DNA of 64,000 nt, taken from assembly GCA_963677415.2 (NCBI GenBank), contig CAXXFJ010000021.1:1-64000 (forward strand), given 5' to 3'. The stretch's first letter is position 1. Every line of letters begins with the position of its first letter. The position numbers were made by a program, and so were the translations under genes. This document shows positions 17,745 to 26,888 of this stretch, one piece after another. The notes below the pieces were generated by a model. It searched no databases. It was given only the letters and a program-made list of their open reading frames with translations, and was not told the DNA's origin. Source of the DNA: JAQUTK01 sp963677415. Its GTDB lineage: Bacteria; Bacteroidota; Bacteroidia; Bacteroidales; JAQUTK01.

Positions 17745-18737
17745 ATGGAGAGGGGATTTAGTATAGCAAAAGGGTATGTAGATATGCCTATTGAAAATAT
17801 TACAGACATTAGGGCAAGCATAAACAAACTCAAGAAAGAGAAGAATGCTTTAATAATGGCACACTACTACCAAAACAACGATATTCAAGATATAGCAGAT
17901 TATGTAGGCGATAGTTTGGCTCTCGCTCAGCAAGCTGCTAAAACAGATGCTGACATAATCGTATTATGTGGAGTTCACTTTATGGGAGAAACTGCAAAGA
18001 TAGTATGTCCGCAAAAAAAAGTACTTGTGCCGGACTTAAATGCCGGTTGTTCATTAGCCGATAGTTGTCCAGCCGATAAATTTAGTCAGTTTGTCAAAGA
18101 ACACCCTGGTTATAAAGTAATTTCTTATGTTAATACTACAGCTGAGGTAAAAGCCTATACAGATATAGTAGTCACTTCAACCAATGCCAGACAAATAGTT
18201 GAAAGTTTTCCCAAAGATGAAAAAATAATCTTTGGACCAGACCGAAACTTAGGAAATTATATCAACTCAATAACTGGTCGTAACATGTTACTATGGGATG
18301 GAGCATGCCATGTACACGAACAATTCTCTGTTGAAAAGATTGTTGAATTAAAATTGATATATCCCAAAGCTTTGGTATTGGCTCATCCGGAATGTAAGAA
18401 ATTTGTTCTTGAATTGGCTGATCATATAGGTTCAACAGCTTCATTGCTTAAGTTTGCAACTCAATCTGAATGCAAACAATTTATAGTTGCCACAGAATCT
18501 GGAATCATTCATGAAATGATCAAACAAAATCCATTTAAGGAATTTATTCCTGCTCCTCCTGAGGATAGTACCTGCGCTTGTAACGAATGTAATTTTATGC
18601 GGTTGAATACGTTAGATAAATTGTATAATTGTTTAAAATTTGAGTTGCCTGAAATACTGGTAGATAAGAATATTCAAGAGAAAGCTGTAAAGTCAATACA
18701 TAGAATGCTCAAAATATCGGAAGAATTAGAACTGTAA
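17745..18737 (+). CDS. nadA: Quinolinate synthase A
   Basis: Condenses iminoaspartate with dihydroxyacetone phosphate to quinolinate in de novo NAD synthesis, using a [4Fe-4S] cluster. The three expected cluster cysteines are visible: Cys102 in LNAGCSLADSC, one in WDGACHVHEQF and one in the STCACNECNFMRL segment. Other landmarks are MAHYYQNNDIQDIADYVGDS and AHPECK. The ATG at 17745 gives 330 residues; an internal ATG at 17784 (MPIENIT) is a plausible alternative. nadB and nadC are not adjacent. Codon use is more A/T-rich than in most neighbours. The glycosyltransferase gene follows after 6 bases. Confidence 0.94.
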   Translation: MERGFSIAKGYVDMPIENITDIRASINKLKKEKNALIMAHYYQNNDIQDIADYVGDSLALAQQAAKTDADIIVLCGVHFMGETAKIVCPQKKVLVPDLNAGCSLADSCPADKFSQFVKEHPGYKVISYVNTTAEVKAYTDIVVTSTNARQIVESFPKDEKIIFGPDRNLGNYINSITGRNMLLWDGACHVHEQFSVEKIVELKLIYPKALVLAHPECKKFVLELADHIGSTASLLKFATQSECKQFIVATESGIIHEMIKQNPFKEFIPAPPEDSTCACNECNFMRLNTLDKLYNCLKFELPEILVDKNIQEKAVKSIHRMLKISEELEL

Positions 18738-18743
18738 TAGTAT

Positions 18744-19568
18744 ATGATCATAAATATATTAATAAGCACTATTGATGGTGGAATAGATAAAGTGGCAGAT
18801 GTATTGTTACCTCAGGTAAAAGATACTATCCGCTACAAAATATCTCATCAATACACTGCTCCTTCCTATATTTATGTACCTGATAGACTTAAAAGAGAGG
18901 ATGTCGAAATAAGTCATATTAAAGGAACAGGTCTTTGTTGTAACAGGAATAATGCGATCGAAATGGCGGATGGAGATATTGCCATAATAGCCGATGATGA
19001 TGTGAGGTATGACTTTTCTTTTTTCGAAACGATAGAATGTATTTATAAAGATAAAAGTATAGATGTAGCTTGTTTTCAGATACAAACTCCGAACAATGAA
19101 CCTCCTTATAAGAATTATGCATCTAAACCTTTTCAAATACAGAAGCATCAAAGGTATAATATTAGTTCTATAGAAATTAGCTTTAGAATATCCAGAATAA
19201 AAGAAAATAAGCTACAGTTTGATACACGATTTGGATTAGGAAGTGGACTATTTTTATCAGGTGAAGAAGATATATTTATTCATGATTGTACCTTAAAAGG
19301 TTTGAAAGTATTCTATTTTCCGTATCCGATAGTTTTTCATAAGTACATGTCAACAGGAAAGTCTGATTTATTTTCAGAGCAGCGAAATAATACATTAGGA
19401 GCTTTGACATGGGAAGTATATGGCTACTCTTCGTATGCTCGTATATGTTGGTATGTGATTAAAAAGTGGAGAGAATTACTTAACAATAAAGTGTATCCGC
19501 ATACGTATATGTTTCAGACAATTAAAGGTATTATGATGGTTAAAGATACAAATAAACCGGTTGCATAA
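18744..19568 (+). CDS. GT2-like glycosyltransferase
   Basis: A 274-residue putative glycosyltransferase with a GT-A fold. Its opening ILISTIDGGIDKVADVLL is less typical than in ordinary GT2 enzymes, but GLCCNRNNAIEMADGDIAIIADDDVRYD is characteristic, with the metal-binding acidic triplet at residues 84-86. A later GEEDIFIHDCTLKG fits the ED-type catalytic region. The acceptor and donor are unknown; a surface glycan is likely. Codon use is strongly A/T-rich (many ATA, TTA), like nadA. Its stop overlaps the next glycosyltransferase start by one base, implying coupling. Confidence 0.8.
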   Translation: MIINILISTIDGGIDKVADVLLPQVKDTIRYKISHQYTAPSYIYVPDRLKREDVEISHIKGTGLCCNRNNAIEMADGDIAIIADDDVRYDFSFFETIECIYKDKSIDVACFQIQTPNNEPPYKNYASKPFQIQKHQRYNISSIEISFRISRIKENKLQFDTRFGLGSGLFLSGEEDIFIHDCTLKGLKVFYFPYPIVFHKYMSTGKSDLFSEQRNNTLGALTWEVYGYSSYARICWYVIKKWRELLNNKVYPHTYMFQTIKGIMMVKDTNKPVA

Positions 19569-20503
19569 TGGAATCTATTGCAATAGTCATTCCTATATTA
19601 AACCGTTCACAGTTCATTCAACGAACGTTGGATTCTATTGTCCGTCAGACTTATAACTACATAGAGTTAATATTGGTTGATAATGGATCGTCAGATGAAT
19701 CATTAGCTATATGCCAGGAATTTAAAGAGAAGCATCAATCAGATCGATTGATCATAAAAGTACTGGAAGAATCCAAAAAAGGAGCCAATGCTGCACGTAA
19801 CAAAGGATTGGCAGCTGTAGAATCGGAATATGTAACTTTTTTTGATTCGGACGACGAGTTATTTCCTGAGATGATTCAAACTATATATCAAGCAATAAAG
19901 AGTAAAAAAGCAGATATTATTGCTTATACGTATACTTTTTGTGAAGTTGATAAAAAGGAATATGTACGAATTCGTTGTTTTTCCAATCAGCCACGGATGC
20001 AAATTATCCGCGGAATGCTCGCCACTCAAAACTTTACAGTCAAACGGGATGTGATCCGTGCAATCGGAGGATGGAATGAATCACTTTCGCGTTGGCAAGA
20101 TTGGGAAATAGGTGTTCGTTTATTACTTCACACCTCTCGTGTTTATTGGATAAAAAAACCGCCTTTGTGTCGCGCTAATCTTCATGAGGATACGATTACC
20201 GGAAAAAACTTTTCCGATTCGCATGAACAGCTTTTCAGAGCAGTAGAGGTAGTTTGGAATACGGTCTTACTATCTGAACGCTCTGATAGGAAAAAACTAC
20301 TGAGAGCCGCTTATTTTCGTTTTCTGCTACTTGCTGGAAACTATTCATTGGAAGGGAATAAAGATTTAGGGAAAAAATCATATTCCCATTTATTTAAATC
20401 AGCAAGAAAAGACTTTCGATTGCGTCTGTTTTGTCCGTTGATTTATTATTATATTTCGATGGGAGGTCGCGGTTCCTGGTTTTTTGCCAAGTTATTCTTT
20501 TGA
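19568..20503 (+). CDS. GT2-family glycosyltransferase
   Basis: A 311-residue GT2 enzyme. The nucleotide-sugar-binding opening is IAIVIPILNRSQFIQRTLDSI with VDNGSSDES; the metal motif DSDD is at residues 93-96; RWQDWEIGVRLL is the acceptor-side acidic region. No membrane span is convincing, so it is probably a soluble or peripheral enzyme making a surface polysaccharide or glycoprotein glycan. It is translationally coupled to the preceding glycosyltransferase and converges on a third one. Its base composition is closer to the genome norm than that of the gene before it. Confidence 0.88.
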   Translation: MESIAIVIPILNRSQFIQRTLDSIVRQTYNYIELILVDNGSSDESLAICQEFKEKHQSDRLIIKVLEESKKGANAARNKGLAAVESEYVTFFDSDDELFPEMIQTIYQAIKSKKADIIAYTYTFCEVDKKEYVRIRCFSNQPRMQIIRGMLATQNFTVKRDVIRAIGGWNESLSRWQDWEIGVRLLLHTSRVYWIKKPPLCRANLHEDTITGKNFSDSHEQLFRAVEVVWNTVLLSERSDRKKLLRAAYFRFLLLAGNYSLEGNKDLGKKSYSHLFKSARKDFRLRLFCPLIYYYISMGGRGSWFFAKLFF

Positions 20504-20539
20504 TTATTCCGAATAATTACCGGTTCAAGGATACATAGC

Positions 20540-21544
20540 TTAGTCTCTTTTCAGTTTACGAAAAACAAAAGAGAGTGTTGATGAGGATAAAATCCATTCA
20601 TAAAGTTGTATTTGAAAAGAGAGAGGATATCCCAAATTTCGTGTTATGTTTAAAGCTTTTATAGCAGGTTCTTTTTCATTCAGACGAATACATAGAGAGA
20701 GTAGCTCCTTTAATCTTGATTCAAAAAAAGAGGCACAACGTGTCATATCAAAGGAATCAGTCATCAATAAATCGGTTTTTAACTTGAAAGAAGCTGAAGC
20801 AAACAGAAGTTGTTTGCTGAGATTGGTCATATAACTCACAGATTTATCATTTATCCGATATACCGTTGTTTCGATGGGTTCATATAGAAAGTCACCCTCT
20901 TTAAGTAAGAAAAACACAAGTTGATAATCTTCACAAGGATATTCCTGGTTTCTAAAAAAGGAGGTGTTTAAATGATAGGTATGACGAAAAGCTTTTGCAG
21001 AAAAGCAAGAACTTCCTGTAAACACAAAAGGAGCGTTGATCTGGTTAATGAGTGAATAGATATCTTTTTTGTAGGTGGACCTTTGCGTCTTCACGATATG
21101 GCGCAGTCGGTAAATATCATCTATTACGCGATTTTCAGCGGCGTGATATTCTTTATAATTTGTGTGAGTAAGTACAACATCAGGGTTATTTTCAAGAAGA
21201 TCCACTTGCCGTTGTAATTTATAAGGGTCAATCCAATAGTCATCTCCGGCACAGTCTGCTATGTATTTTCCTCGTACCCGGAGTAATGAATCGAAATAAT
21301 TATCCATCAAACCTTTGTTTGTTTCATTGAGCGTAATTCGTATTATTTCAGGATAGCGGAGTGCGTATTCCCGGCAGATACTTCCGGTATTATCTTTCGA
21401 ACAATCTTCACCTATGACTATTTCGAACGGAAAAGAACATTTCTGAGACAGCACACTTTCTATTGCCTGGCCGATATAATCTTCCTGGTTATAGGTAACG
21501 ATGACGACCGATACTACAGGACCATCCCACTTGTAGGTATTCAT
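20540..21544 (-). CDS. GT2-family glycosyltransferase
   Basis: A 334-residue GT2 enzyme. VSVVIVTYNQEDYIGQAIES and IGEDCSKDNT form the nucleotide-sugar site, CAGDDYWIDPYKLQRQV the DxD region, and YPCEDYQLVFFLLKEG the catalytic acidic region. It opposes the other two glycosyltransferases, and the 36-base gap contains only a small ATTATTCCGAATAAT palindrome. It has its own promoter box at 21564-21571. The sugar is not predictable. Confidence 0.88.
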   Translation of the reverse strand: MNTYKWDGPVVSVVIVTYNQEDYIGQAIESVLSQKCSFPFEIVIGEDCSKDNTGSICREYALRYPEIIRITLNETNKGLMDNYFDSLLRVRGKYIADCAGDDYWIDPYKLQRQVDLLENNPDVVLTHTNYKEYHAAENRVIDDIYRLRHIVKTQRSTYKKDIYSLINQINAPFVFTGSSCFSAKAFRHTYHLNTSFFRNQEYPCEDYQLVFFLLKEGDFLYEPIETTVYRINDKSVSYMTNLSKQLLFASASFKLKTDLLMTDSFDMTRCASFFESRLKELLSLCIRLNEKEPAIKALNITRNLGYPLSFQIQLYEWILSSSTLSFVFRKLKRD

Positions 21545-21563
21545 ATCTATGAAGTTTGTAACG

Positions 21564-21571
21564 CAAATATA
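21564..21571 (-). promoter_or_regulatory. -7 box for the leftward glycosyltransferase gene
   Basis: TATATTTG on the minus strand matches TAnnTTTG, 19 bases before the start at 21544. Confidence 0.6.
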
Positions 21572-21624
21572 CGTAATCCATGAAATAACAGTAGTTATGA
21601 ATCCGTTTATTTAGTATGATATTG

Positions 21625-21632
21625 TATATTTG
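21625..21632 (+). promoter_or_regulatory. -7 box for rdgB
   Basis: TATATTTG matches TAnnTTTG, 26 bases before the rdgB ATG; divergent from the box at 21564. Confidence 0.6.
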
Positions 21633-21658
21633 TCGTTTAAACCAGACGTAAAAAGAAA

Positions 21659-22237
21659 ATGAAGAAGAAAATAGTCTTTGCGACTAACAACAAACATAAA
21701 TTGGAAGAAATCTCTCAGATTGTCGGTGATCACTTCGAAATACTTAGTCTGAAAGATATTAAATGTGAGGATGATATACCTGAAACAGCAGATACGTTTG
21801 AAGGAAATGCTCTTCAAAAAGCAACTTATATTCATGAAAAGTATGGGTTGGATTGTTTTGCTGATGATTCTGGCTTGGAGGTTGAAGCCTTGAATAATGC
21901 TCCAGGAGTATTTTCTGCCCGATATAGTGGTGGAGGAGCAGAAAAGAATATGGATAAACTACTGGAAGAGCTTACGAACAAAAGCAACCGAAGAGCACAA
22001 TTCCGTACTGTCATCGCACTGATCCTGGAGGATAAAGTATCTTATTTTGAGGGGATTGTCAAAGGTGAAATTATTGAGAGTCGTCATGGCTCAGAAGGTT
22101 TTGGCTATGATCCTCTTTTCCGTCCCGAAGGTTATTCCCAAACGTTTGCAGAGATGGATAGTGCACAGAAGAACAAAATAAGTCATCGTGGCAAGGCAAC
22201 CCAATTACTTATTCAATATCTAAATAAAATGATATGA
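21659..22237 (+). CDS. rdgB: Non-canonical purine NTP pyrophosphatase (RdgB/HAM1)
   Basis: Hydrolyses ITP, dITP and XTP to monophosphates and so keeps deaminated purines out of DNA and RNA. The 192-residue length and all family motifs fit: FATNNKHKLEEI, TFEGNALQKA, FADDSGLEVEAL, GVFSARYSGG, GFGYDPLFRPEGY and the closing SHRGKA. The stop overlaps the start of the PorZ-like gene (ATGA), so the two are co-transcribed from the box at 21625. Confidence 0.95.
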   Translation: MKKKIVFATNNKHKLEEISQIVGDHFEILSLKDIKCEDDIPETADTFEGNALQKATYIHEKYGLDCFADDSGLEVEALNNAPGVFSARYSGGGAEKNMDKLLEELTNKSNRRAQFRTVIALILEDKVSYFEGIVKGEIIESRHGSEGFGYDPLFRPEGYSQTFAEMDSAQKNKISHRGKATQLLIQYLNKMI

Positions 22238-24552
22238 AACGAGCCTTTCTTTTTTCATTTATATTCATGACCGGACTCTCTCTCTTTGCTCAGCAGGCAA
22301 TCGGAAAGTGGAAGAGTTATCCTGCTTTTGGTAATATCACAGCAGTGACTCCAGCTGGACCTAAGATATTTGCAGTATCGCTTGGTAATATATTCAGTTT
22401 TGATACCGAAGATAATAATTTGGAAATCTATACGCGTGAGAACGGCATCAGTGATATTTCTGCTCAGAAGATCGCCTATGACGACAAGCGAAATTTATTG
22501 GTGATAGTGTATGGCAATTCGGATATTGATATCATAGATGGAACAAAACTCTACAATATCCCGGATCTGATGAACAAAGCCCTTACTTCTTCCAAAGTTG
22601 TGAATGATATCTATTTCAATGATAAGTATGCATACTTATCTACAGATTTTGGAATAATGGTGGTCAATATGGAGAAGAAAGAAATTGCTGATACCTATAC
22701 TCTTGGTACTAAAGTAAAGAATTCAATTGTGCATGACAATCATATTTATGCTCTTTCTGAAAAAGGAATTTACGTTGCTTCCTTATCTGACAATTTATTG
22801 GACAGTCATAACTGGACAATAATGGATTATAAAACAGGAGATAAGCTTCTTTACTTTGATAACAAATTCCATTTGCTGGTAGCTAAGACTGGCATTTATA
22901 CATTACAACAAGACAAAACTTGGGCAACTTTCAAGACAGGGACCCTATTGGATATGATTCTTGTAAATGAAAAACTCGTCTATCGTACGGCTAAAAGTCT
23001 CACGATATGTACCAATGACCAAAGTTTAGTTACATCAAATACGCCGTTTGAGATGACTTCACTTGAATATTCCTCTTCCAGTAATAGTTATTGGGCAAGT
23101 GTAAACGGCAGTGGATTACTTTCTTTCAAGATTCTGTCTGATGGTACGTTTGAAATGGTGAACCAACCTTTCATTCCTGATGGTCCGATGACAAATGTGC
23201 CTTTCTATATGAGTTATGCACAAAAGAGATTGATAATTGCCGGCGGTGGACGCTGGGGAAATCGCTATTTTACCAAAGGTAGTATCATGTTGTATGAAGG
23301 TGACAAATGGCTTAATTACAATGTAGATTCGATACGTGACGCGACAAATAAAATAGACTATATGGATATTATTAGTCTGGTAACTGATCCGAATGACAGA
23401 GACCATCTTTTCGCAGCTTCTTGCGGTGATGGTCTATATGAATTTAAGGACCACAAACTAGTCAAGCTCCACACATTCTCCAACAGTGCGTTGGAATCAG
23501 CTTTACCTACAAATAAACTGAATTATCAGTATGTCCGTGTGGATGCTCTTAGCTATGATAAAGATCAGAATCTATGGATGAGCAATTATCTGGTGGACAG
23601 CACTATTAAGGTATTAAAAAGTGATTCCACCTGGCTCTCTCTTTCCTATCCAGACTTGAAGAATAAAGCGACTATCTCTCAGATCAACCATATGTCCAAT
23701 GGAGATAAATGGATTATCTTGCCACGTAATGTTGATGAGTGCGGACTCTTCGTGCTGGATATTAATGGGAATCTAGATGATGTAAGCAAACATCGGACAG
23801 TCTATTTTCATTCTTTTACTGATACAGAAGGCAAGATAATTTATCCTTCCGGAGTCTATTGTGCTGTAGAAGACAAAAATGGAACAATATGGGTTGGAAC
23901 GGACAAGGGACCACTATTATTTCCAAGTCCGAAGAAAGTATTTAATGCTAATTTTCGCTGTACGCGCGTAAAAGTGCCTTTGGAAGATGCCAGTCAGTCT
24001 ACAGACGGAACTGTGGCAGCCAGTTATTTGCTGGAAGATGAGCAGCTCAATTGCATTGCCATTGACGGAGGAAATCGTAAATGGATAGGAACTGAGGGTA
24101 ACGGTGTTTATTTGTTGAGTGATAACGGGAAAAAGACCATTCACCACTTTACCAAAGAGAATAGTCCGCTTTCTTCTAATCGAGTCCTTTCGTTGGCAAT
24201 TAACCCAGATAATGGAGAGGTATTTATTGGCACTGAGTCGGGTTTGGTTTCTTTTATGAGTGATGCCATAGAAGGCAAGGTCGATTACAGTGATGCGTAC
24301 GCATTCCCTAATCCGGTGGCCCCTGATTTTGAAGGTCCAATAACGATTCGCGGATTGAAGGAAAATTCAGAAGTAATAATTACCGATGTTGAAGGTCGCA
24401 AAATCTTCACCGGTATATCTCTTGGAGGAGAGATTTCCTGGAACGGAAGGGATGGCAATGATAACCGTGTGAGCAGTGGCGTTTACCTCGTTTATTCTGC
24501 AACGCCAGACGGTAAGAAAGGAGTGGTTACCAAAATTGTGATGATAAAGTAA
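22234..24552 (+). CDS. PorZ-like two-component-propeller protein with T9SS-type C-terminal domain
   Basis: A 772-residue exported protein. A signal peptide (FLFSFIFMTGLSLFAQ) is followed by repeated beta-propeller blades of the two-component-regulator type, for example GTIWVGTDKGPLLF, RKWIGTEGNGVYLL and EVFIGTESGLVSF. The last 80 residues form an Ig-like domain that looks like a type IX secretion sorting domain (YAFPNPVAPDF, VIITDVEGRKIF, SGVYLVY and a terminal KIVMIK). Length and arrangement match PorZ, which in Porphyromonas helps attach anionic LPS to secreted proteins. Whether this organism has the rest of that system cannot be seen here. It overlaps rdgB by 4 bases and is followed by two hairpins. 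Confidence 0.78.
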   Translation: MKRAFLFSFIFMTGLSLFAQQAIGKWKSYPAFGNITAVTPAGPKIFAVSLGNIFSFDTEDNNLEIYTRENGISDISAQKIAYDDKRNLLVIVYGNSDIDIIDGTKLYNIPDLMNKALTSSKVVNDIYFNDKYAYLSTDFGIMVVNMEKKEIADTYTLGTKVKNSIVHDNHIYALSEKGIYVASLSDNLLDSHNWTIMDYKTGDKLLYFDNKFHLLVAKTGIYTLQQDKTWATFKTGTLLDMILVNEKLVYRTAKSLTICTNDQSLVTSNTPFEMTSLEYSSSSNSYWASVNGSGLLSFKILSDGTFEMVNQPFIPDGPMTNVPFYMSYAQKRLIIAGGGRWGNRYFTKGSIMLYEGDKWLNYNVDSIRDATNKIDYMDIISLVTDPNDRDHLFAASCGDGLYEFKDHKLVKLHTFSNSALESALPTNKLNYQYVRVDALSYDKDQNLWMSNYLVDSTIKVLKSDSTWLSLSYPDLKNKATISQINHMSNGDKWIILPRNVDECGLFVLDINGNLDDVSKHRTVYFHSFTDTEGKIIYPSGVYCAVEDKNGTIWVGTDKGPLLFPSPKKVFNANFRCTRVKVPLEDASQSTDGTVAASYLLEDEQLNCIAIDGGNRKWIGTEGNGVYLLSDNGKKTIHHFTKENSPLSSNRVLSLAINPDNGEVFIGTESGLVSFMSDAIEGKVDYSDAYAFPNPVAPDFEGPITIRGLKENSEVIITDVEGRKIFTGISLGGEISWNGRDGNDNRVSSGVYLVYSATPDGKKGVVTKIVMIK

Positions 24553-24576
24553 CTGACGGGAATGAGCAAAGATAAG

Positions 24577-24605
24577 GGCGGGAGATATTCTTCCGCCTCT
24601 TTAAT
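24577..24605 (+). terminator. Hairpin terminator after the PorZ-like gene
   Basis: GGCGGGAGA pairs with TCTTCCGCC around a TAT loop (one G-T wobble), followed by TCTTTAATT, 25 bases after the stop codon. Confidence 0.6.
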
Positions 24606-24728
24606 TAATATCGTGCATATAGCCAAATTAAATCTTACAGACGCACGAATTGTTTAGTTTCTCTCTTTGTAGGACGATATAGCTTCTGATTGGGTCTTGC
24701 TGATTACCGAAAGAAGAAGAGTGCCAAA

Positions 24729-24780
24729 ACAAGTAATCCGACAGCTGCAAATGTATTTTTGCTGCTGTCGGATTACTTGT
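24729..24780. terminator. Strong inverted repeat, probable bidirectional terminator
   Basis: A perfect 17-base stem (24729-24745 with 24764-24780) and an inner GCAAA/TTTGC stem close on a six-base loop, followed by TTATTATT. It lies between the rightward PorZ-like gene and the leftward DEAD-box gene and would suit both. The rest of the 24553-24839 spacer shows no gene. Confidence 0.55.
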
Positions 24781-24839
24781 TATTATTGTCAGAAGATCCT
24801 TTTAAAAAGTTATTCCATATCTAAAGGATGCAGATAATC

Positions 24840-26660
24840 TTAATATCTTTTCTTCTTGTCTGAGCTCTTTCTTGTTCCGAAGCTACCACGGTCGTTAGTC
24901 CTGTTAACTCTATTGCGATCACCTTCTTTGCGTTTAGCAAAGTTGTTTTTGCGCACTGACGAAAAGTCATCCTGAGTTTCAACTCGTCTTACGAAGCTTC
25001 CTCCTCTTTCTCTTTCGCCACCTTGTTTTTCCTGCGCAATCTCAACAGAGATTCTTCGTCCAAGAAATTCGGCTTTATTCATTGAGCTGATTACCTTTTC
25101 TGCTTCCGAACTTTCTACCTCGAAGAAGGAGAAGTTTTGCAAAAGATCAATCTTGCCAAGACCTACACGTCCACGTACATTATGATTCAATATTTCAATC
25201 AGTGAATTAGGAAAAATGCCATCCACCTTGCCGATGTTGATAAACAAGCGTGTAAAGCCGGCTTGAGTTCTGCGCGGAGCTCTGTCTCTTCCATCTCTGC
25301 CTTCATCTCTTCTTCCTTCTGAAGAATAAGCATCCGGAGTTCTAATCTCAGATGCATTGCGGTAATACTCCATCAGACGATTAAATTCGAGAGAGATTAG
25401 TCGCTTCAGCAAGTCTTCCTTATCCAGCCATTCCAGTTTGCGAAATACGGAAGGAAGAAACTCTGTGATCTGCTCTTCTTCCACTTTTACCTTCTCGAGT
25501 TTATCTACCCAAGAGATAAGCTGCTTTTCACAAATAGCCTTTCCTTCAGGAATGTTTCTCTCTTCAAACTTCTTTCCAATACCTTTCTCAATCTGACGGA
25601 TCTTGCCTTTTTCCTTGATATGGATAATAGCAATAGAAGTTCCTGTTTTACCGGCACGTCCTGTACGTCCACTTCTGTGATTGTATGATTCGGTTTCGTC
25701 CGGTAATCCGTAATGGATGATATGAGTAAGGTCATCCACATCCAATCCGCGTGCAGCCACATCTGTTGCTACAAGTAACTGAATGTTTTTGATACGGAAT
25801 TTCTGCATCACACTGTCGCGTTGAGCCTGCGAAAGTTCGCCGTGAAGTGAATCTGCACTATATCCATCCTCAATCAGGTGGTCTGCAATCTCCTGCGTCT
25901 CTTTACGTGTACGGCAGAATATAATACCGTAGATAGACGGATAATAGTCAGCAATACGTTTCAATGCGAGGTATTTATCCTTAGCCTGAACTGTATAAAA
26001 CTGATGTTTTACGTTTTCGTTACTCTCATTCTTGTTGCCGATTACGATTTCTTTCGGCTGTTTCATGTACTTCTTGGTGATCTTTGCAATTTCAGCAGGC
26101 ATAGTTGCAGAGAAGAGCAGCATATTTCTTGTAGGAGGAACTTCTGCCAGAATCTCATTGATGCTATCCGAAAATCCCATGTTAAGCATTTCGTCTGCTT
26201 CGTCCAGAATCACATTACCAACCTCATCCATACGCACAGTATTTCTACCGATCAGGTCAATCAAACGACCAGGAGTAGCTACGATAATATGTACACCTCT
26301 TTTCAGTGCGTTGATCTGACTCTCTATGCTTGACCCACCATATACGGGGAGCACCTTTAAGTCATATACGTACTTAGAATAATCCTGCAAGTCTCCCGCA
26401 ATCTGTAGACAAAGTTCGCGAGTCGGACAAAGGATTAGCGCTTGTGGCTGTTTCTTCCTGATGTCAATACTTTGGATGACAGGGATACCATACGCTGCCG
26501 TCTTTCCTGTCCCGGTTTGTGCCAGAGCAATTACATCGTTCATTTCTCCCAATAGAAAAGGAATCACTTCCTCTTGTACCGGCATAGGATTTTCATATCC
26601 CATTTCTTGTATCGCCCTGAGTATATCAGGGACAACACCTAGTTCTTCAAATGTCTTCAT
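24840..26660 (-). CDS. deaD: DEAD-box ATP-dependent RNA helicase (DeaD/CsdA-like)
   Basis: A 606-residue helicase with all superfamily 2 motifs in order: a Q-motif (FEELGVVPDILRAI), AQTGTGKTA, PTREL, TPGR, DEAD in VILDEADEML, SAT, VATDVAARGLDV and HRSGRTGRAG. After about residue 460 comes a DbpA-type RNA-binding domain (FTRLFINIGKVDGIFPNSL), then a Lys/Arg/Gly-rich disordered tail ending SDKKKRY. Such enzymes unwind structured RNA in ribosome assembly and mRNA turnover, often under cold stress. Its leader is about 100 bases from the box at 26767. The symbol is by closest family; the organism may carry several such helicases. Confidence 0.92.
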   Translation of the reverse strand: MKTFEELGVVPDILRAIQEMGYENPMPVQEEVIPFLLGEMNDVIALAQTGTGKTAAYGIPVIQSIDIRKKQPQALILCPTRELCLQIAGDLQDYSKYVYDLKVLPVYGGSSIESQINALKRGVHIIVATPGRLIDLIGRNTVRMDEVGNVILDEADEMLNMGFSDSINEILAEVPPTRNMLLFSATMPAEIAKITKKYMKQPKEIVIGNKNESNENVKHQFYTVQAKDKYLALKRIADYYPSIYGIIFCRTRKETQEIADHLIEDGYSADSLHGELSQAQRDSVMQKFRIKNIQLLVATDVAARGLDVDDLTHIIHYGLPDETESYNHRSGRTGRAGKTGTSIAIIHIKEKGKIRQIEKGIGKKFEERNIPEGKAICEKQLISWVDKLEKVKVEEEQITEFLPSVFRKLEWLDKEDLLKRLISLEFNRLMEYYRNASEIRTPDAYSSEGRRDEGRDGRDRAPRRTQAGFTRLFINIGKVDGIFPNSLIEILNHNVRGRVGLGKIDLLQNFSFFEVESSEAEKVISSMNKAEFLGRRISVEIAQEKQGGERERGGSFVRRVETQDDFSSVRKNNFAKRKEGDRNRVNRTNDRGSFGTRKSSDKKKRY

Positions 26661-26766
26661 TATTTTTTTGTAATATCGAAGGTAGGCGGCTTATAATTCC
26701 TTCTCGTGAGCGTCCTTTCACGCAGTGGTATGCATAATTGAGCTTCCCTGCAATCAAATTAGGGCG

Positions 26767-26774
26767 CAAAGGTA
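26767..26774 (-). promoter_or_regulatory. -7 box for the DEAD-box helicase gene
   Basis: TACCTTTG on the minus strand matches TAnnTTTG. It implies a leader of roughly 100 bases, which could carry post-transcriptional control, as is common for cold-shock helicases. Otherwise nothing is seen in the 26661-26888 spacer. Confidence 0.55.
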
Positions 26775-26888
26775 ATGGTTTTTTTCTTAATAGAACAGAA
26801 ACTCTTCCTATTTAATGTTTTTATTGACAAACAGAGAGAAACTCATTGTTTTTTTGCAATTCCCGGAAAGCATAATAAAAGCTTGTTC

